Positions 6,733 through 17,359 are shown, counted from the first letter of the stretch. The stretch is DNA of 64,000 nucleotides from Methylococcus sp. Mc7 (GCF_019285515.1 NZ_CP079095.1:1-64000), one strand, 5' to 3'. Made by a program: numbers and translations. The notes: generated by a model from the letters alone, not told the origin.

Positions 6733-8667
6733 ATGGGCATCGCTCTATTCGTCTTCTTTCTGGGCTGCGGACTGGCGATGTCCCGCCGGCTGTTCGCCGA
6801 ACACAGCCCCTGGGTGCGTGCCTGGGCGGGGCTGGCCGGCGGGCTGTTGGGGCTCATCTGGCTGCCGGCCGCCACCGCCCTGCTGACCGGCTTCACGCCG
6901 CGCTGCCAGTGGATCGCGGCCGGCATGATGGGTGTCATCACCCTGCTGACGCTGCGCTTCGCCGCCGCGCCGGTTCAAATGCCCACCCCCGCGGACAGGC
7001 CGAGCCGGGCGGAGATCGGCATGGTGGCGCTGTTCACCCTGCTGATCTGTCTGCTGCTCTACACCCACGTGATCTACCCCGATGCGGACGGCGGGCTCAG
7101 CGTGGGCCAGTCGACCTACGGCGACCTGGCCCTGCACCTGGGGATCGTCACCAGCATCGCGGAACAGGGCGAATTCCCGCCCGACTATTCGATCTTTCCC
7201 GGCCACCGGCTGAACTATCCGTTCCTGGTGAATTCGCTCTCCGCCAGCCTCTACCTGCTCGGCACGCCGCTGCGCTGGGCCGTTCTCCTGCCCAGCTTCG
7301 TCATGGCCTTCTGCGTGGTCGCCGGCTTCACCAGCCTGGCAAGGGAAATCCTGCAAAACCGATCGGCCGTGCTGTGGGCGCAGGCCCTGTTCTTTCTCAA
7401 CGGCGGTTTCGGCTTTGCCTATTTCCTGGAAGGCGCCACCAAGAATCCGGAAAACTTCTTCCGCATCTTCACCGGCTTCTACCAGACGCCCACCAACCTG
7501 GTGGAAGAAAACATCCGCTGGTCGAACGTCATTTGCGACATGCTCGTGCCCCAGCGCACCACCCTGGCCGGCTGGTGCTTCCTCATGCTTTACCTCTGGC
7601 TGCTGTATGTCGGCCTCACCCGCCATCGGCGCAAGTATTTCATCGCCGCGGGAATCGGCGCGGGCCTGTTGCCGATGATCCATACCCATTCCTTCCTCGG
7701 GCTGGGCATCGTCTCCGCCATCTGGTTGTGGGTGTTCATGGCGCGGCAGAACCGGAGGACGATCAAGCCTCATCTGCGGAATTGGATACTCTACGGGGCG
7801 ATCGCGGTCGGCCTGGCGGCGCCGCAGCTTTTCGCCTGGACCTTCCAGCAGGCCGACGAAGGCGGTTTCCTGAAATTCCATCTCGACTGGGCCAACCACG
7901 GCGACATCTGGCCCTGGTTCTGGGTGAAGAACGTAGGGCTGGTGTTCGTGCTGCTGCCCGCGGCGCTTTGGGCGGCGAACCGGCGCATGCTGGCCATGTA
8001 TTCCGGCGCCGTCGGCATCTTCCTACTGGCCGACTTGGTGCTGTTCCAGCCCAACGAATACGACAACAACAAGCTGTTCTACGTCTGGTACCTCCTGAGC
8101 TGTATCCTGGTCGGCGGCTTCCTGCGCGATCTGCACGGGCGCCTCGAAGGACTGCGCGGCCGCTGGATCGCTTCGGCCCTGATCCTGTTCGTCGCGAGCT
8201 TCTCCGCGATCCTCTCGATCGGCAGGGAGGTCGTATCCGACTACCAGCTCTTCGACCGCCACCAGGTCTTGGCCGCCGAATTCATCCGGGCCCATACGCC
8301 GAAGGACGCGCTGTTCATCACCTCGGACAACCACAACAACCCCGTGGCCGCCCTGGCCGGACGGAACATCCTGGTCGGCACCCCCATCTACCTGTTCTTC
8401 CACGGCATAGGCTATGACGCGCGCTGGTCCGAGCTGGAAAGGATGTACACCGATCCCGGAGCCTTTCCGGAACTGCGCGCCAAATACCAGGTCGACTACG
8501 TCTATTTCAGCAGCTACGAGCGGGACAAGTTCAAGCTCGACGGAGGTGTTTTCGAGCAGCGCTATCCGCGGGTTTTCGCCTCCGGAGACATCGGCATCTA
8601 TGCCGTATCCCCACGGGCCATCGCCGCCCAGGCGGAACCGTCGCGGCTTTCCTCGAGCCAGCGGTGA
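6733..8667 (+). CDS. Large multi-spanning membrane protein, GT-C glycosyltransferase-like
   Basis: A protein of about 644 residues with ten or more hydrophobic segments over the first 500 residues and a soluble C-terminal part. Features that recall the GT-C fold (family 39/DUF2298-like lipid-sugar transferases) are an early loop with YGDLALHLGIVTSI (the D and H in a D-x-x-x-H arrangement), FPPDYSIFPGHRLNYPF, and a late extracytoplasmic part with DNHNNPVAALAGR and VDYVYFSSYER. ATG at 6733 is preferred because it begins the first membrane helix; a TTG at 6676 would extend it. No ribosome site is convincing for either. It is a single gene flanked by the REP pair and by the convergent decarboxylase gene. 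The function is inferred from the fold only. Confidence 0.72.
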   Translation: MGIALFVFFLGCGLAMSRRLFAEHSPWVRAWAGLAGGLLGLIWLPAATALLTGFTPRCQWIAAGMMGVITLLTLRFAAAPVQMPTPADRPSRAEIGMVALFTLLICLLLYTHVIYPDADGGLSVGQSTYGDLALHLGIVTSIAEQGEFPPDYSIFPGHRLNYPFLVNSLSASLYLLGTPLRWAVLLPSFVMAFCVVAGFTSLAREILQNRSAVLWAQALFFLNGGFGFAYFLEGATKNPENFFRIFTGFYQTPTNLVEENIRWSNVICDMLVPQRTTLAGWCFLMLYLWLLYVGLTRHRRKYFIAAGIGAGLLPMIHTHSFLGLGIVSAIWLWVFMARQNRRTIKPHLRNWILYGAIAVGLAAPQLFAWTFQQADEGGFLKFHLDWANHGDIWPWFWVKNVGLVFVLLPAALWAANRRMLAMYSGAVGIFLLADLVLFQPNEYDNNKLFYVWYLLSCILVGGFLRDLHGRLEGLRGRWIASALILFVASFSAILSIGREVVSDYQLFDRHQVLAAEFIRAHTPKDALFITSDNHNNPVAALAGRNILVGTPIYLFFHGIGYDARWSELERMYTDPGAFPELRAKYQVDYVYFSSYERDKFKLDGGVFEQRYPRVFASGDIGIYAVSPRAIAAQAEPSRLSSSQR

Positions 8668-8716
8668 CGCCGGCTGAGCCGCGAGGCCTGGGCGACCCGG
8701 CGGACGGACAGCCCAT

Positions 8717-10366
8717 TCAGCCCTCGCCCTTGACCCTGGACTGCAGATGCACGGCGAGACGCTTCATGGCTATCGAAGCATCGCCGGGGGGAAGACGGAC
8801 GTTGATGAGGCTCGGCATGCTTCGGTTGGCCAGCGCTTCGCAGAGCGCACTTTCAAACGCCGCTTCGTCGGGCGCGTCGTAGCCCTGTAGGGGGCCGAAC
8901 ACCTCGCCCAGCCGGTGGAAGCGCCAATCGGCGATGTCGTTGAAGGCCCCGTCGAGGATGAAGCGTTCGGTGCTATAGCCGCGATTGTTGAGCACCACGA
9001 CGATCGGTGCCAGGCCGAGACGGGCATGGGTCGACAGCTCCGTTCCGGTCATCTGGAAGGCACCGTCGCCGACCAGGATCAGCGCCCGGTGATCGGGACG
9101 GGCGACCTGGGCCCCGAGCGCGGCGGGCACCGCAAAACCCATCGAGGTATAGAAAGCGGACGCCAGGAATTCGCTGCGCTCGTGCACATGCAGGTCGGCG
9201 GCGGCGAACAGGCAGTCGCCGACGTCGCACACCACGATCATGTCGGGGGTCAGCGCGCGGTCGAGCCGCTCCACCAGCCGGGCGATCGTCATCGGCCGGT
9301 CCGGCGCGGGAAAGTCCCACGGCTCCGGACCCGCCGGCGCCGGAAACGCCTCGCCCCGGGCCCCGGCGGACCGCGCCAGGGCCGTGACGAAGTCCGCGAG
9401 CAGGACGCGGGGATAGCGGTGATGGCGAATCACGACCTCGTTCTGGGCGGCGCGGACGATGCGCTGCGGATCGAGGCGCGCCGTGTAGATGCCCGTGTCC
9501 ACGTCGTTCAGCGTGACCCCGAGCATCAGCAGGAGGTCGGACTGCTCGACCATGTAGCGTGCGTTTTCCGTGCTCATCGCGCCCTCGTAAACCCCCAGAT
9601 AGGCGGGATGGCGCTCGGCGAACACCGACTTGCCGGTCAAGGTCGCCGCCACCGGCAGGTGCGCCTGCTCGACGAGCCCGACGAGGGCGTCCTGGAGCCC
9701 TCGCCGGTGCAGCTCGACGCCCGCAAGGACCACCGGCGACGCCGCATGTCCCAGAAGCTCCGCGGCCTCCGCGACCGCCTCAGCCAAGGCCGAATCGTCG
9801 CTGGAAGGCGCTTCCGGGGTTTCCTGCGGAATCGGATATCCCGGCGCCATCACTTGGTCGGCGGGAATCTCGATGTACACCGGCTTGCAATGCTGGCGGG
9901 CGGCCGCGAGCGCACGCTCCACCTGCCGGAAGGCGATCACCGGATCGTCCAGCACCACGGCGGCGCAGGTGATCCGTTCGAATATCTCGCGCTGAAACCG
10001 GAACGGCCCGAAGCGGTGGTGGATCAACGGGTCTTCCCTTTGCTCGCGCACGCCCGGCGCACCGCTGATGACCACCACCGGCGAGGATTCCGCATAGGCG
10101 CCGGCGACGGCGTTGACGGTGTTCAAGGCGCCAACCCCGTAAGTCACCGCCAGCGCGCCCATGCCCCGGCAGCGGGCATAGCCGTCGGCGGCGAAGGCGG
10201 CGGTGTCCTCCCGCGTGGTGCCGATATGCCGGACGGGACCTTTGGCCATCAAGCCGTAGAAGCCAAGCACATAATCGCCGGGAACGCCGAAGATGTGCTC
10301 GACACCCGCCTGGTAAAGGCAGGCGAGCAGATATCGTCCGATAGTGACAGGATCAGCCGTACTCAT
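8717..10366 (-). CDS. Thiamine-diphosphate 2-keto acid decarboxylase (pyruvate/indolepyruvate type)
   Basis: A 549-residue TPP enzyme. The N-terminal domain has GVEHIFGVPGDYVLGFY and the catalytic glutamate region IGTTREDTAAFAADGYAR. The central domain is followed by the TPP/Mg site GDGAFQMTGTEL...LNNRGYSTE, with GDG and NN about 26 residues apart. HRFGPFRFQREIFE resembles the HH-containing loop of phenylpyruvate/indolepyruvate decarboxylases. It should convert a 2-keto acid to an aldehyde and CO2. The ATG at 10366 has a strong GGAGGAGGGG directly before it. It is convergent with the GT-C-like gene. Which keto acid it prefers cannot be told. Confidence 0.9.
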   Translation of the reverse strand: MSTADPVTIGRYLLACLYQAGVEHIFGVPGDYVLGFYGLMAKGPVRHIGTTREDTAAFAADGYARCRGMGALAVTYGVGALNTVNAVAGAYAESSPVVVISGAPGVREQREDPLIHHRFGPFRFQREIFERITCAAVVLDDPVIAFRQVERALAAARQHCKPVYIEIPADQVMAPGYPIPQETPEAPSSDDSALAEAVAEAAELLGHAASPVVLAGVELHRRGLQDALVGLVEQAHLPVAATLTGKSVFAERHPAYLGVYEGAMSTENARYMVEQSDLLLMLGVTLNDVDTGIYTARLDPQRIVRAAQNEVVIRHHRYPRVLLADFVTALARSAGARGEAFPAPAGPEPWDFPAPDRPMTIARLVERLDRALTPDMIVVCDVGDCLFAAADLHVHERSEFLASAFYTSMGFAVPAALGAQVARPDHRALILVGDGAFQMTGTELSTHARLGLAPIVVVLNNRGYSTERFILDGAFNDIADWRFHRLGEVFGPLQGYDAPDEAAFESALCEALANRSMPSLINVRLPPGDASIAMKRLAVHLQSRVKGEG

Positions 10367-10488
10367 CCCCTCCTCCCACAGGCAGCTTGTCGGCCTGAGG
10401 CACAGTATCAAGGCCGATGAAAAATAGGAATACCGTGGGATCGTGGCACCCGTGCGGATGACGCCATTGACCCGCGAAGACGGCTAGA

Positions 10489-10527
10489 GTGGGACGCGGA
10501 CCACGCCCGAGTGCAGTCCGCTCCCAC
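10489..10527. repeat. Stem-loop between decarboxylase and metallophosphatase genes
   Basis: GTGGGACGCGGAC (10489-10501) pairs with GTCCGCTCCCAC (10516-10527), a 12-base-pair stem with a single bulge. It lies just downstream of the metallophosphatase stop on the minus strand. No T run follows on either strand, so it is a weak or factor-assisted terminator, or simply a repeat. Confidence 0.5.
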
Positions 10528-10541
10528 AGGTTTCATCCCGC

Positions 10542-11645
10542 TTACGGTGCGGGGACCGCCACGCGGTTGACCGGCACGATCTGCGGCTGGTAGGAAAACA
10601 CTTCGCGGCTGCCCGGATCGACCAGCACCTTCAGCCATTGCACGTCGTTGGTGCCGTTGCCTTGATTGTCGCCGAAGGTTTCGACGCGGGTGAAGTTTTC
10701 GAGCCGGCGTCCCCGGGCGTCCAGGAACGGCCTGTCGACGCGGAAATAATGGGAATCGCCGTGCACGTAGGCGACCGGCCGGCGGAATGCGATGACCTCA
10801 TCACGCAACGCGCTGAGGAACTCCTGGAATCCATCGGGGTAGCCATCGGTTTCCGCGAGCGTCTTCGGATCGCGCAGCGGCGCCCGCTCCGGATCGTTGA
10901 GGTCCCAGCCGGGATTGGCCTGCGAGATGAACATGACGGCTGCGGCCTTGCGGGTCTTGGCCAGCTCGAAGGTTTCCTTCATCCAGGCGATGTTGGCCGC
11001 GTTGCGTGCGGCATATTCCACCGGATCGGGCTTGACGTCGCAGAGGTTGTTGCAGGAGCCCTGGACGTTCATGGTGGCGTAGATCACCCGGCCGACGCTC
11101 CAACGGCGGTTCTCGACGCAAGCGACGTAGGAACCGTCCGCGCCGAGGCAAAGCGGACTGGTCTGGACTTCCTGGCGCAGGCGGCGCTGCCCCAGGGAGA
11201 ACGGCGTAGAGAAGAACAGCTTCCGTTCCTTGTCGAGCTGAACCAGGGAGTTGTAATTGGGGTTGCGGTCGCAATCGGTCCAGTCGTTGTCGCCGGGCGT
11301 GAACATGGCGGGCGCCTTCAGCGCATTGAAATAGCCGAGCGACGCGGTGTAAACCGCGTCGGTGCACTCGCTGCCGCCCGATTTCAGATCGCCGTCGTGG
11401 ACGGTGAAGGCCAGGAACTGAGCGTTCATGTCCTCGATCAGATTGTTTACACCGGCCGCCTGCGCCGTGGAATACGGCAGATCGCCCCAGAGCCCGATGG
11501 CATAGGGATAGCCACGGCCCAGACCGTCGGCGGAAACGTTCGGCGAAGCCATGGCGGCGGCCGCCAGCAGCGGCAGGGACAATGCCCCCGCACCCAGTCT
11601 GCGCGTTGTCGGGTGAGCCGATTGAAAATCCTGCAGGTGTTTCAT
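10542..11645 (-). CDS. Exported calcineurin-like metallophosphatase
   Basis: A 367-residue protein with a signal peptide (RR followed by a long Ala/Leu-rich core and cleavage near NVSADG). The metallophosphatase motifs occur in order: LWGDLP, HDGDLKSG, TPGDNDWTDC and the late HGDSHYFRVD. These supply the Asp, Asn and His ligands of a two-metal site. There are several cysteines, probably disulfide bonded. The enzyme is expected in the periplasm or outside and should cleave phosphate esters. The start at 11645 has GGAGGG seven bases ahead. It is a monocistronic unit, divergent from the suf operon. Confidence 0.85.
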   Translation of the reverse strand: MKHLQDFQSAHPTTRRLGAGALSLPLLAAAAMASPNVSADGLGRGYPYAIGLWGDLPYSTAQAAGVNNLIEDMNAQFLAFTVHDGDLKSGGSECTDAVYTASLGYFNALKAPAMFTPGDNDWTDCDRNPNYNSLVQLDKERKLFFSTPFSLGQRRLRQEVQTSPLCLGADGSYVACVENRRWSVGRVIYATMNVQGSCNNLCDVKPDPVEYAARNAANIAWMKETFELAKTRKAAAVMFISQANPGWDLNDPERAPLRDPKTLAETDGYPDGFQEFLSALRDEVIAFRRPVAYVHGDSHYFRVDRPFLDARGRRLENFTRVETFGDNQGNGTNDVQWLKVLVDPGSREVFSYQPQIVPVNRVAVPAP

Positions 11646-11788
11646 GATGCCCTCCGGTTTGTCGAAAAATTTGCCGAGCCGGGGATGCTAGAGGGATTTG
11701 TTTGCAGGACGGTGACGGGAGCGGCGCTCTGAAAAATGTCGGGGGAAATCGGAGCAATTCGGGATTTTGTGCCGGTTAACCCGAGTTG

Positions 11789-11822
11789 TTTACTTGGAAA
11801 TTAATCAGGACTAAAATGGTCC
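11789..11822 (+). promoter_or_regulatory. Predicted suf operon promoter with Rrf2-type operator
   Basis: TTTACT (11789-11794), a 17-base spacer and TAAAAT (11812-11817) form a sigma70-type promoter 22 bases before the regulator ATG. The dyad GGACTAAAATGGTCC (11808-11822) overlaps the -10 box. It resembles the GACT-W4-AGTC layout of IscR/Rrf2 sites, so autorepression by the first gene of the operon is likely. This is an inference from the pattern. Confidence 0.55.
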
Positions 11823-11843
11823 GGAATTTGAGCAGGTGCCGCG

Positions 11844-12305
11844 ATGCTGCGAATAAGCAAACTGACCGACTACGCGATCATCATCCTGGGCCAGATGGCC
11901 CGCTCGGACGAGCAGACCTTCGCGGCGGCCGAACTGGCGGATCAGACCTCGATCGCCATGCCGACCGCGAGCAAGATCCTCAAGGCGCTGGCCCGTGCCG
12001 GAATCGTGACCTCGACCCGCGGCTCCCGCGGCGGTTATGCCCTGGCACAGAAGCCGGAACACACCAGCGTCGCCCGCATCATCGGCGCCCTCGAAGGGCC
12101 GATCGCCCTCACCGAATGCAGCGCCGAGCAGGCGCTTTGCCAGCAGTCCTCGTCCTGCGATGTCCGCAGCCACTGGAACGTGATCAACCGGGCGGTGCAG
12201 ACCGCGCTGGAATCGGTCAGCCTGGCGGACATGATCCGCCCGGTGTCCGCCTCGACGGCCGAAGTGCCGATTTCGCTGGCCCGGCTGCAGCCCCAACCCC
12301 GATAA
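11844..12305 (+). CDS. Rrf2-family SUF operon regulator
   Basis: A 153-residue Rrf2-type winged-helix regulator close to the SUF-system regulators of xanthomonads. The DNA-binding part has [38 protein letters not shown] and the wing [11 protein letters not shown]. Three cysteines, in [11 protein letters not shown] and SSSC, are spaced as in IscR and probably hold an iron-sulfur cluster. It leads the sufBCDSU operon, with 17 bases to sufB, and sits next to a matching operator, so it is expected to sense cluster status and tune the operon. Confidence 0.92.
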   Translation: MLRISKLTDYAIIILGQMARSDEQTFAAAELADQTSIAMPTASKILKALARAGIVTSTRGSRGGYALAQKPEHTSVARIIGALEGPIALTECSAEQALCQQSSSCDVRSHWNVINRAVQTALESVSLADMIRPVSASTAEVPISLARLQPQPR

Positions 12306-12322
12306 ACCTCTCGAGCACCGCC

Positions 12323-13768
<1,446 letters not shown>

Positions 13769-13796
13769 TACAGAACGAACTCTAGACAAGCCTTTA

Positions 13797-14030
13797 GAAC
13801 CTGTCTTGAAAAATCTATTCAAGCGAAGTCAATCAGTTGAAATCAGGAAAATTCTCTGCTCAGGTAGGGTGGATAAGCGTAGCGCATCCACCTCCGCGCC
13901 GACTCGAAGAGCAGCGAAGCTGACTCGGAGAGCAGCGAAGCCGACTCGAAGAGCGGCGGAGCCGAATTTGGCGGATGTGCTGCCGCTTATCCGCCCTACG
14001 ATCCTCCATTTTCTTTTTCAAGACAGACTC
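13797..14030. mobile_element. 234-bp MITE-like element inserted between sufB and sufC
   Basis: The ends form 17-base terminal inverted repeats matching at 15 positions: GAACCTGTCTTGAAAAA at 13797-13813, and the complement of GAGTCTGTCTTGAAAAA at 14014-14030. A TTA on each side (13794-13796 and 14031-14033) is a probable 3-bp target duplication, of the T-N-A type made by IS5-family (IS1031 group) transposases. The inside contains a long imperfect inverted repeat (GTAGGGTGGATAAGCG... against GCTTATCCGCCCTACG) and three 21-bp tandem units, but no transposase. It is therefore non-autonomous. Confidence 0.75.
13901..13963 (+). repeat. Three tandem 21-bp units inside the MITE
   Basis: Three head-to-tail copies of a 21-base unit beginning GACTCGAAGAGC or GACTCGGAGAGC lie at 13901-13921, 13922-13942 and 13943-13963, differing at a few positions. 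They lie in the central loop region of the element. Confidence 0.85.
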
Positions 14031-14038
14031 TTAGTTAA

Positions 14039-14803
14039 ATGAACACCCTGCTCCGCATCGAAAACCTCCACGCCCGCGTCGACGGCAAAGCCATCCTCAA
14101 GGGCATCGACCTGACGATCAAACCCGGTGAGGTCCACGCCATCATGGGCCCGAACGGCTCGGGCAAGAGCACCCTGTCCAACGTCCTGGCCGGCCGCGCC
14201 GGCTATGAAGTGACCGAAGGCACGGTGAGCTACCGCGACCGGAACCTGCTGGAGCTGCCGCCGGAACAGCGCGCCCGCGAAGGCGTGTTCCTGGCCTTCC
14301 AGTACCCGGTGGAGATTCCCGGGGTCAGCAACATCTACCTGCTGAAAGCGGCCTACAATGCCGTGCGGCGCCATCGCGGCCTCAACGAAGTCGACGCGCT
14401 GGACTTCCTGAAGCTGGTCAAGGAAAAAACCAAGATCGTCGATCTGGACGAGCAGTTCCTGTACCGCGGCGTCAACGAAGGCTTCTCGGGCGGCGAGAAA
14501 AAGCGCAACGAGATCCTGCAGATGGCGATCCTCGAACCCACCTTGTGCATCCTCGACGAGACCGATTCGGGCCTGGACATCGACGCGCTCAAAGTGGTGG
14601 CGAACGGCGTCAACGCGCTGCGCTCCCCGGAGCGGGCCTTCATCCTGGTCACTCATTACCAGCGCCTGCTCGATTACGTCAAACCCGACCACGTCCACGT
14701 GCTGGCGCACGGGCGCATCGTCAGGTCCGGAGACGCCGGGCTGGCGCACGAACTCGAACAGAAGGGCTACGGCTGGATCGAAACGGCTGCGGCGGGAGCC
14801 TGA
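14039..14803 (+). CDS. sufC: Fe-S cluster assembly ATPase SufC
   Basis: A 254-residue ABC-type ATPase that energises the SufBC2D scaffold. It has Walker A GPNGSGKST, a Q-loop in LAFQYPVEIPG, the SufC-type signature FSGGEKKRNE, Walker B LCILDETDSGLD and the switch histidine VTHYQRLL. The ATG lies nine bases after the end of the inserted element and lacks a good ribosome site (upstream reads ACTCTTAGTTAA), so its translation may depend on sequences in the element or on a weak site. The gap to sufD is only one base. Confidence 0.97.
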   Translation: MNTLLRIENLHARVDGKAILKGIDLTIKPGEVHAIMGPNGSGKSTLSNVLAGRAGYEVTEGTVSYRDRNLLELPPEQRAREGVFLAFQYPVEIPGVSNIYLLKAAYNAVRRHRGLNEVDALDFLKLVKEKTKIVDLDEQFLYRGVNEGFSGGEKKRNEILQMAILEPTLCILDETDSGLDIDALKVVANGVNALRSPERAFILVTHYQRLLDYVKPDHVHVLAHGRIVRSGDAGLAHELEQKGYGWIETAAAGA

Positions 14804-14804
14804 T

Positions 14805-16100
14805 ATGAGCGAGCCGTCCCACCGCCTCTACGTCGAGGCCTACCGCGAACCGGCCGCCAACGAGCCCGCTTGGCTGAGCCGGCTCCGCCAGCAGGCTCTG
14901 GCCCGCTTCGAAACGTCCGGCTTTCCCTCCCCGCGCGACGAGGAATGGCGCTACACCAACGTCGCGCCGATCGAACGCAAGCTGTTCACCGCGGCGACCG
15001 GTCCCGCCGACGTCGCCGCTGCCGCAGCCCTGATCGAAAGCTGCCGTATCGCGGATGCGTGGTCGCTGGTGTTCGTCGACGGCCTGTTCGCGCCCGAACT
15101 GTCGGAGCGCAACGGCCTGCCCGCTGGCGTGACGCTGGAAAGCCTGGCCTCGCTGCTCGAAACTGATGGCGATGGGCTGGAAGACTGGCTGGGCCATATC
15201 GGCAATCCGGACAATCACGGCTTCCTCGACTTCAACACCGCCTTCTTCACCGACGGCGCCGTGCTGCGCGTGGACGAGGGTGTCGTGCTGGAAAAGCCGG
15301 TCCAGCTGTTCTTCGTCTCGACCCGCAGCGAGGGCCGGGCCACGCTGCGCAACCTGATCCGGATCGGCAGGAACGCCGAGGCGCGCGTCGTCGAAACCCA
15401 CGTCGGCGCGGCGGAGACCGGCTATCTTGGCGCCGTGGTCAACCAGATCGAGATCGGGGACAACGGCGGCCTGAACCATTACAAGCTCCAGCTCGACGGC
15501 GGCAGGGCCTACCACTTCGGCGGCAGCTACGCCCGCGTCGCCCGCGACGGGCGGTTCGGCCATCACTTGTTGTCGCTGGGAGGGCTGCTGGTCCGCAACG
15601 AAACGCATGCCCGCCTCGCCCGCGCGGCCCAGACCGAGATGAACGGGTTGTTCCTGAGCGAGAATCGCCAGCACGTCGACAACCACGTCCGGGTGGACCA
15701 CGACGAGCCGCACGGCAGCAGCCGCGTGACCTACCGCGGCATCCTCAAGGACCGCTCGCGCGGCGTGTTCCAGGGCCGGATCGTAGTGCACGCGGACGCC
15801 CAGAAGACCGACGCGGAAATGAACAACCGCAACCTGCTGCTGTCCGATGACGCCGAGATCGACACCAAGCCGCAGCTCGAGATCCATGCCGACGACGTGA
15901 AATGCGCCCACGGCGTCACGATCGGCCGGCTCGATCCGGACTCGGTGTTCTACCTGGAATCGCGCGGCATCGACGCAGCCGCGGCCCGCGAGATGCTGAC
16001 CTTCGCCTTCGCGGTGGAAATCGTCGAACGGATGCGCCCCGGCCCGTTCCACGAGCTGCTGCGCGGCATGCTGCTGGCCCGTTTCCCGAACGCAAAGTGA
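14805..16100 (+). CDS. sufD: Fe-S cluster assembly protein SufD
   Basis: A 431-residue SufD, the SufB-like partner in the SufBC2D complex, involved in iron entry. It has the helical N-terminus with EPAWLSRLRQQALARFE and DEEWRYTNV, then the beta-helix core with NNRNLLLSDDAEIDTKPQLE and KCAHGVTIGRLDPDSVFYLESRGID, the conserved Cys/His segment of the family. It begins one base after the sufC stop and ends 14 bases before sufS, with the ribosome site AAGGAG between them. Confidence 0.96.
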   Translation: MSEPSHRLYVEAYREPAANEPAWLSRLRQQALARFETSGFPSPRDEEWRYTNVAPIERKLFTAATGPADVAAAAALIESCRIADAWSLVFVDGLFAPELSERNGLPAGVTLESLASLLETDGDGLEDWLGHIGNPDNHGFLDFNTAFFTDGAVLRVDEGVVLEKPVQLFFVSTRSEGRATLRNLIRIGRNAEARVVETHVGAAETGYLGAVVNQIEIGDNGGLNHYKLQLDGGRAYHFGGSYARVARDGRFGHHLLSLGGLLVRNETHARLARAAQTEMNGLFLSENRQHVDNHVRVDHDEPHGSSRVTYRGILKDRSRGVFQGRIVVHADAQKTDAEMNNRNLLLSDDAEIDTKPQLEIHADDVKCAHGVTIGRLDPDSVFYLESRGIDAAAAREMLTFAFAVEIVERMRPGPFHELLRGMLLARFPNAK

Positions 16101-16114
16101 GCCAAGGAGTCGCC

Positions 16115-17359
16115 ATGAGCACCGCCCCCGCCGCCGTCCCGATTTTCGACGCCGCCCGGATCAGGAAGGACTTCCCGATTCTCGGACAGCAGGTTCACGG
16201 CAAGCCGCTGGTCTACCTGGACAACGCCGCCACCGCCCAGAAACCCAAGGCGGTGCTGGACTGCATCGCCAAGGTGTACACGGAGGACTACGCCAACGTC
16301 CACCGCGGCGTGCACACCCTGAGCCAGCGCGCCACGGAGTTGTTCGAGGGGGCACGCGAAAAGGTGCAGCGCCACCTCAACGCCCGCCACCCGCACGAGA
16401 TCGTCTTCACCCGCGGTACCACCGAGGCGATCAACCTGGTCGCCCAGTCCTACGGACGGCCGCGCTTCAAGGCGGGGGACGAGATCCTCATCACGGCCAT
16501 GGAGCACCATTCCAACATCGTGCCCTGGCAGATGCTGTGCGAACAGACCGGCGCGGTCCTGAAGGTCGTCCCCATCGACCGCACCGGCACCCTGGTGCTG
16601 GACCAGTTCGAGGCCCTGCTGTCGAACCGCACCCGGCTGCTGGCGGTGGCGCACATGTCGAACGCGCTGGGCACGATCAACCCGGTCGAAAAGCTGATCG
16701 AACAGGCCCATCGCCGCGGCGTGCCGGTCCTGGTCGACGGCGCCCAGGCGATTCCGCACATGGCGGTGGACGTGCAGGCGCTGGACTGCGATTTCTACGC
16801 CTTCTCCGGCCACAAGCTGTATGGCCCCGCCGGCATCGGAATCCTCTACGGCAAAGAGGAGCTGCTCAACGAGATGCCGCCCTACCAGGGCGGCGGCGAC
16901 ATGATCCGCCGCGTGACCTTCGAGAAGACCGAATACAACGCCCTGCCCTACAAGTTCGAAGCCGGCACGCCAAGCATCGTCGACGCCATCGCCCTGGGCG
17001 CGGCGATCGACTATGTGAACAGCATCGGCATCGAAACCATCGCCGGGCACGAACACCGGCTGCTGGCCTACGCCACCGAACAGGCGCTGCGAATCCCGGG
17101 CTTAGAGCTGTTCGGCCAAGCCGCCGACAAGGGCGCCATCCTGTCGTTCACCCTGCACCGCATCCACCCGCACGACATCGGCACGATTCTCGACCACCTC
17201 GGCATCGCCATCCGCGCCGGGCACCACTGCGCCATGCCGGTGATGGACTTTTTCGGCGTTCCCGCGACGGCGCGGGCGTCGTTCGGGCTTTACAACACTT
17301 TCGAAGAGGTAGACGCGTTGATCGCAGGCATCCACAAGGTCATCGAGGTGTTCGGCTGA
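16115..17359 (+). CDS. sufS: Cysteine desulfurase SufS
   Basis: A 414-residue group II cysteine desulfurase, the PLP enzyme that takes sulfur from cysteine for cluster assembly. It shows VYLDNAATAQKP, the PLP-contacting TRGTTEAINLVA and EHHSNIVPW, VDGAQAIPHM, the PLP lysine in FSGHKLYGP and the catalytic loop RAGHHCAMP with the active-site Cys. ATG at 16115 has AAGGAG nine bases ahead. Its stop overlaps the sufU start as TGATG, so production of desulfurase and acceptor is coupled. Confidence 0.97.
   Translation: MSTAPAAVPIFDAARIRKDFPILGQQVHGKPLVYLDNAATAQKPKAVLDCIAKVYTEDYANVHRGVHTLSQRATELFEGAREKVQRHLNARHPHEIVFTRGTTEAINLVAQSYGRPRFKAGDEILITAMEHHSNIVPWQMLCEQTGAVLKVVPIDRTGTLVLDQFEALLSNRTRLLAVAHMSNALGTINPVEKLIEQAHRRGVPVLVDGAQAIPHMAVDVQALDCDFYAFSGHKLYGPAGIGILYGKEELLNEMPPYQGGGDMIRRVTFEKTEYNALPYKFEAGTPSIVDAIALGAAIDYVNSIGIETIAGHEHRLLAYATEQALRIPGLELFGQAADKGAILSFTLHRIHPHDIGTILDHLGIAIRAGHHCAMPVMDFFGVPATARASFGLYNTFEEVDALIAGIHKVIEVFG

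Noticed and set aside
13901-13963. Possible CRISPR array
   Set aside because: The three 21-bp units are directly adjacent with no spacers, so this is a simple tandem repeat.
13806-14042. A 78-residue frame within the suf insertion element
   Set aside because: It is made largely of the 21-bp tandem units and the inverted repeats of the element, runs into the sufC start, and has no ribosome site.
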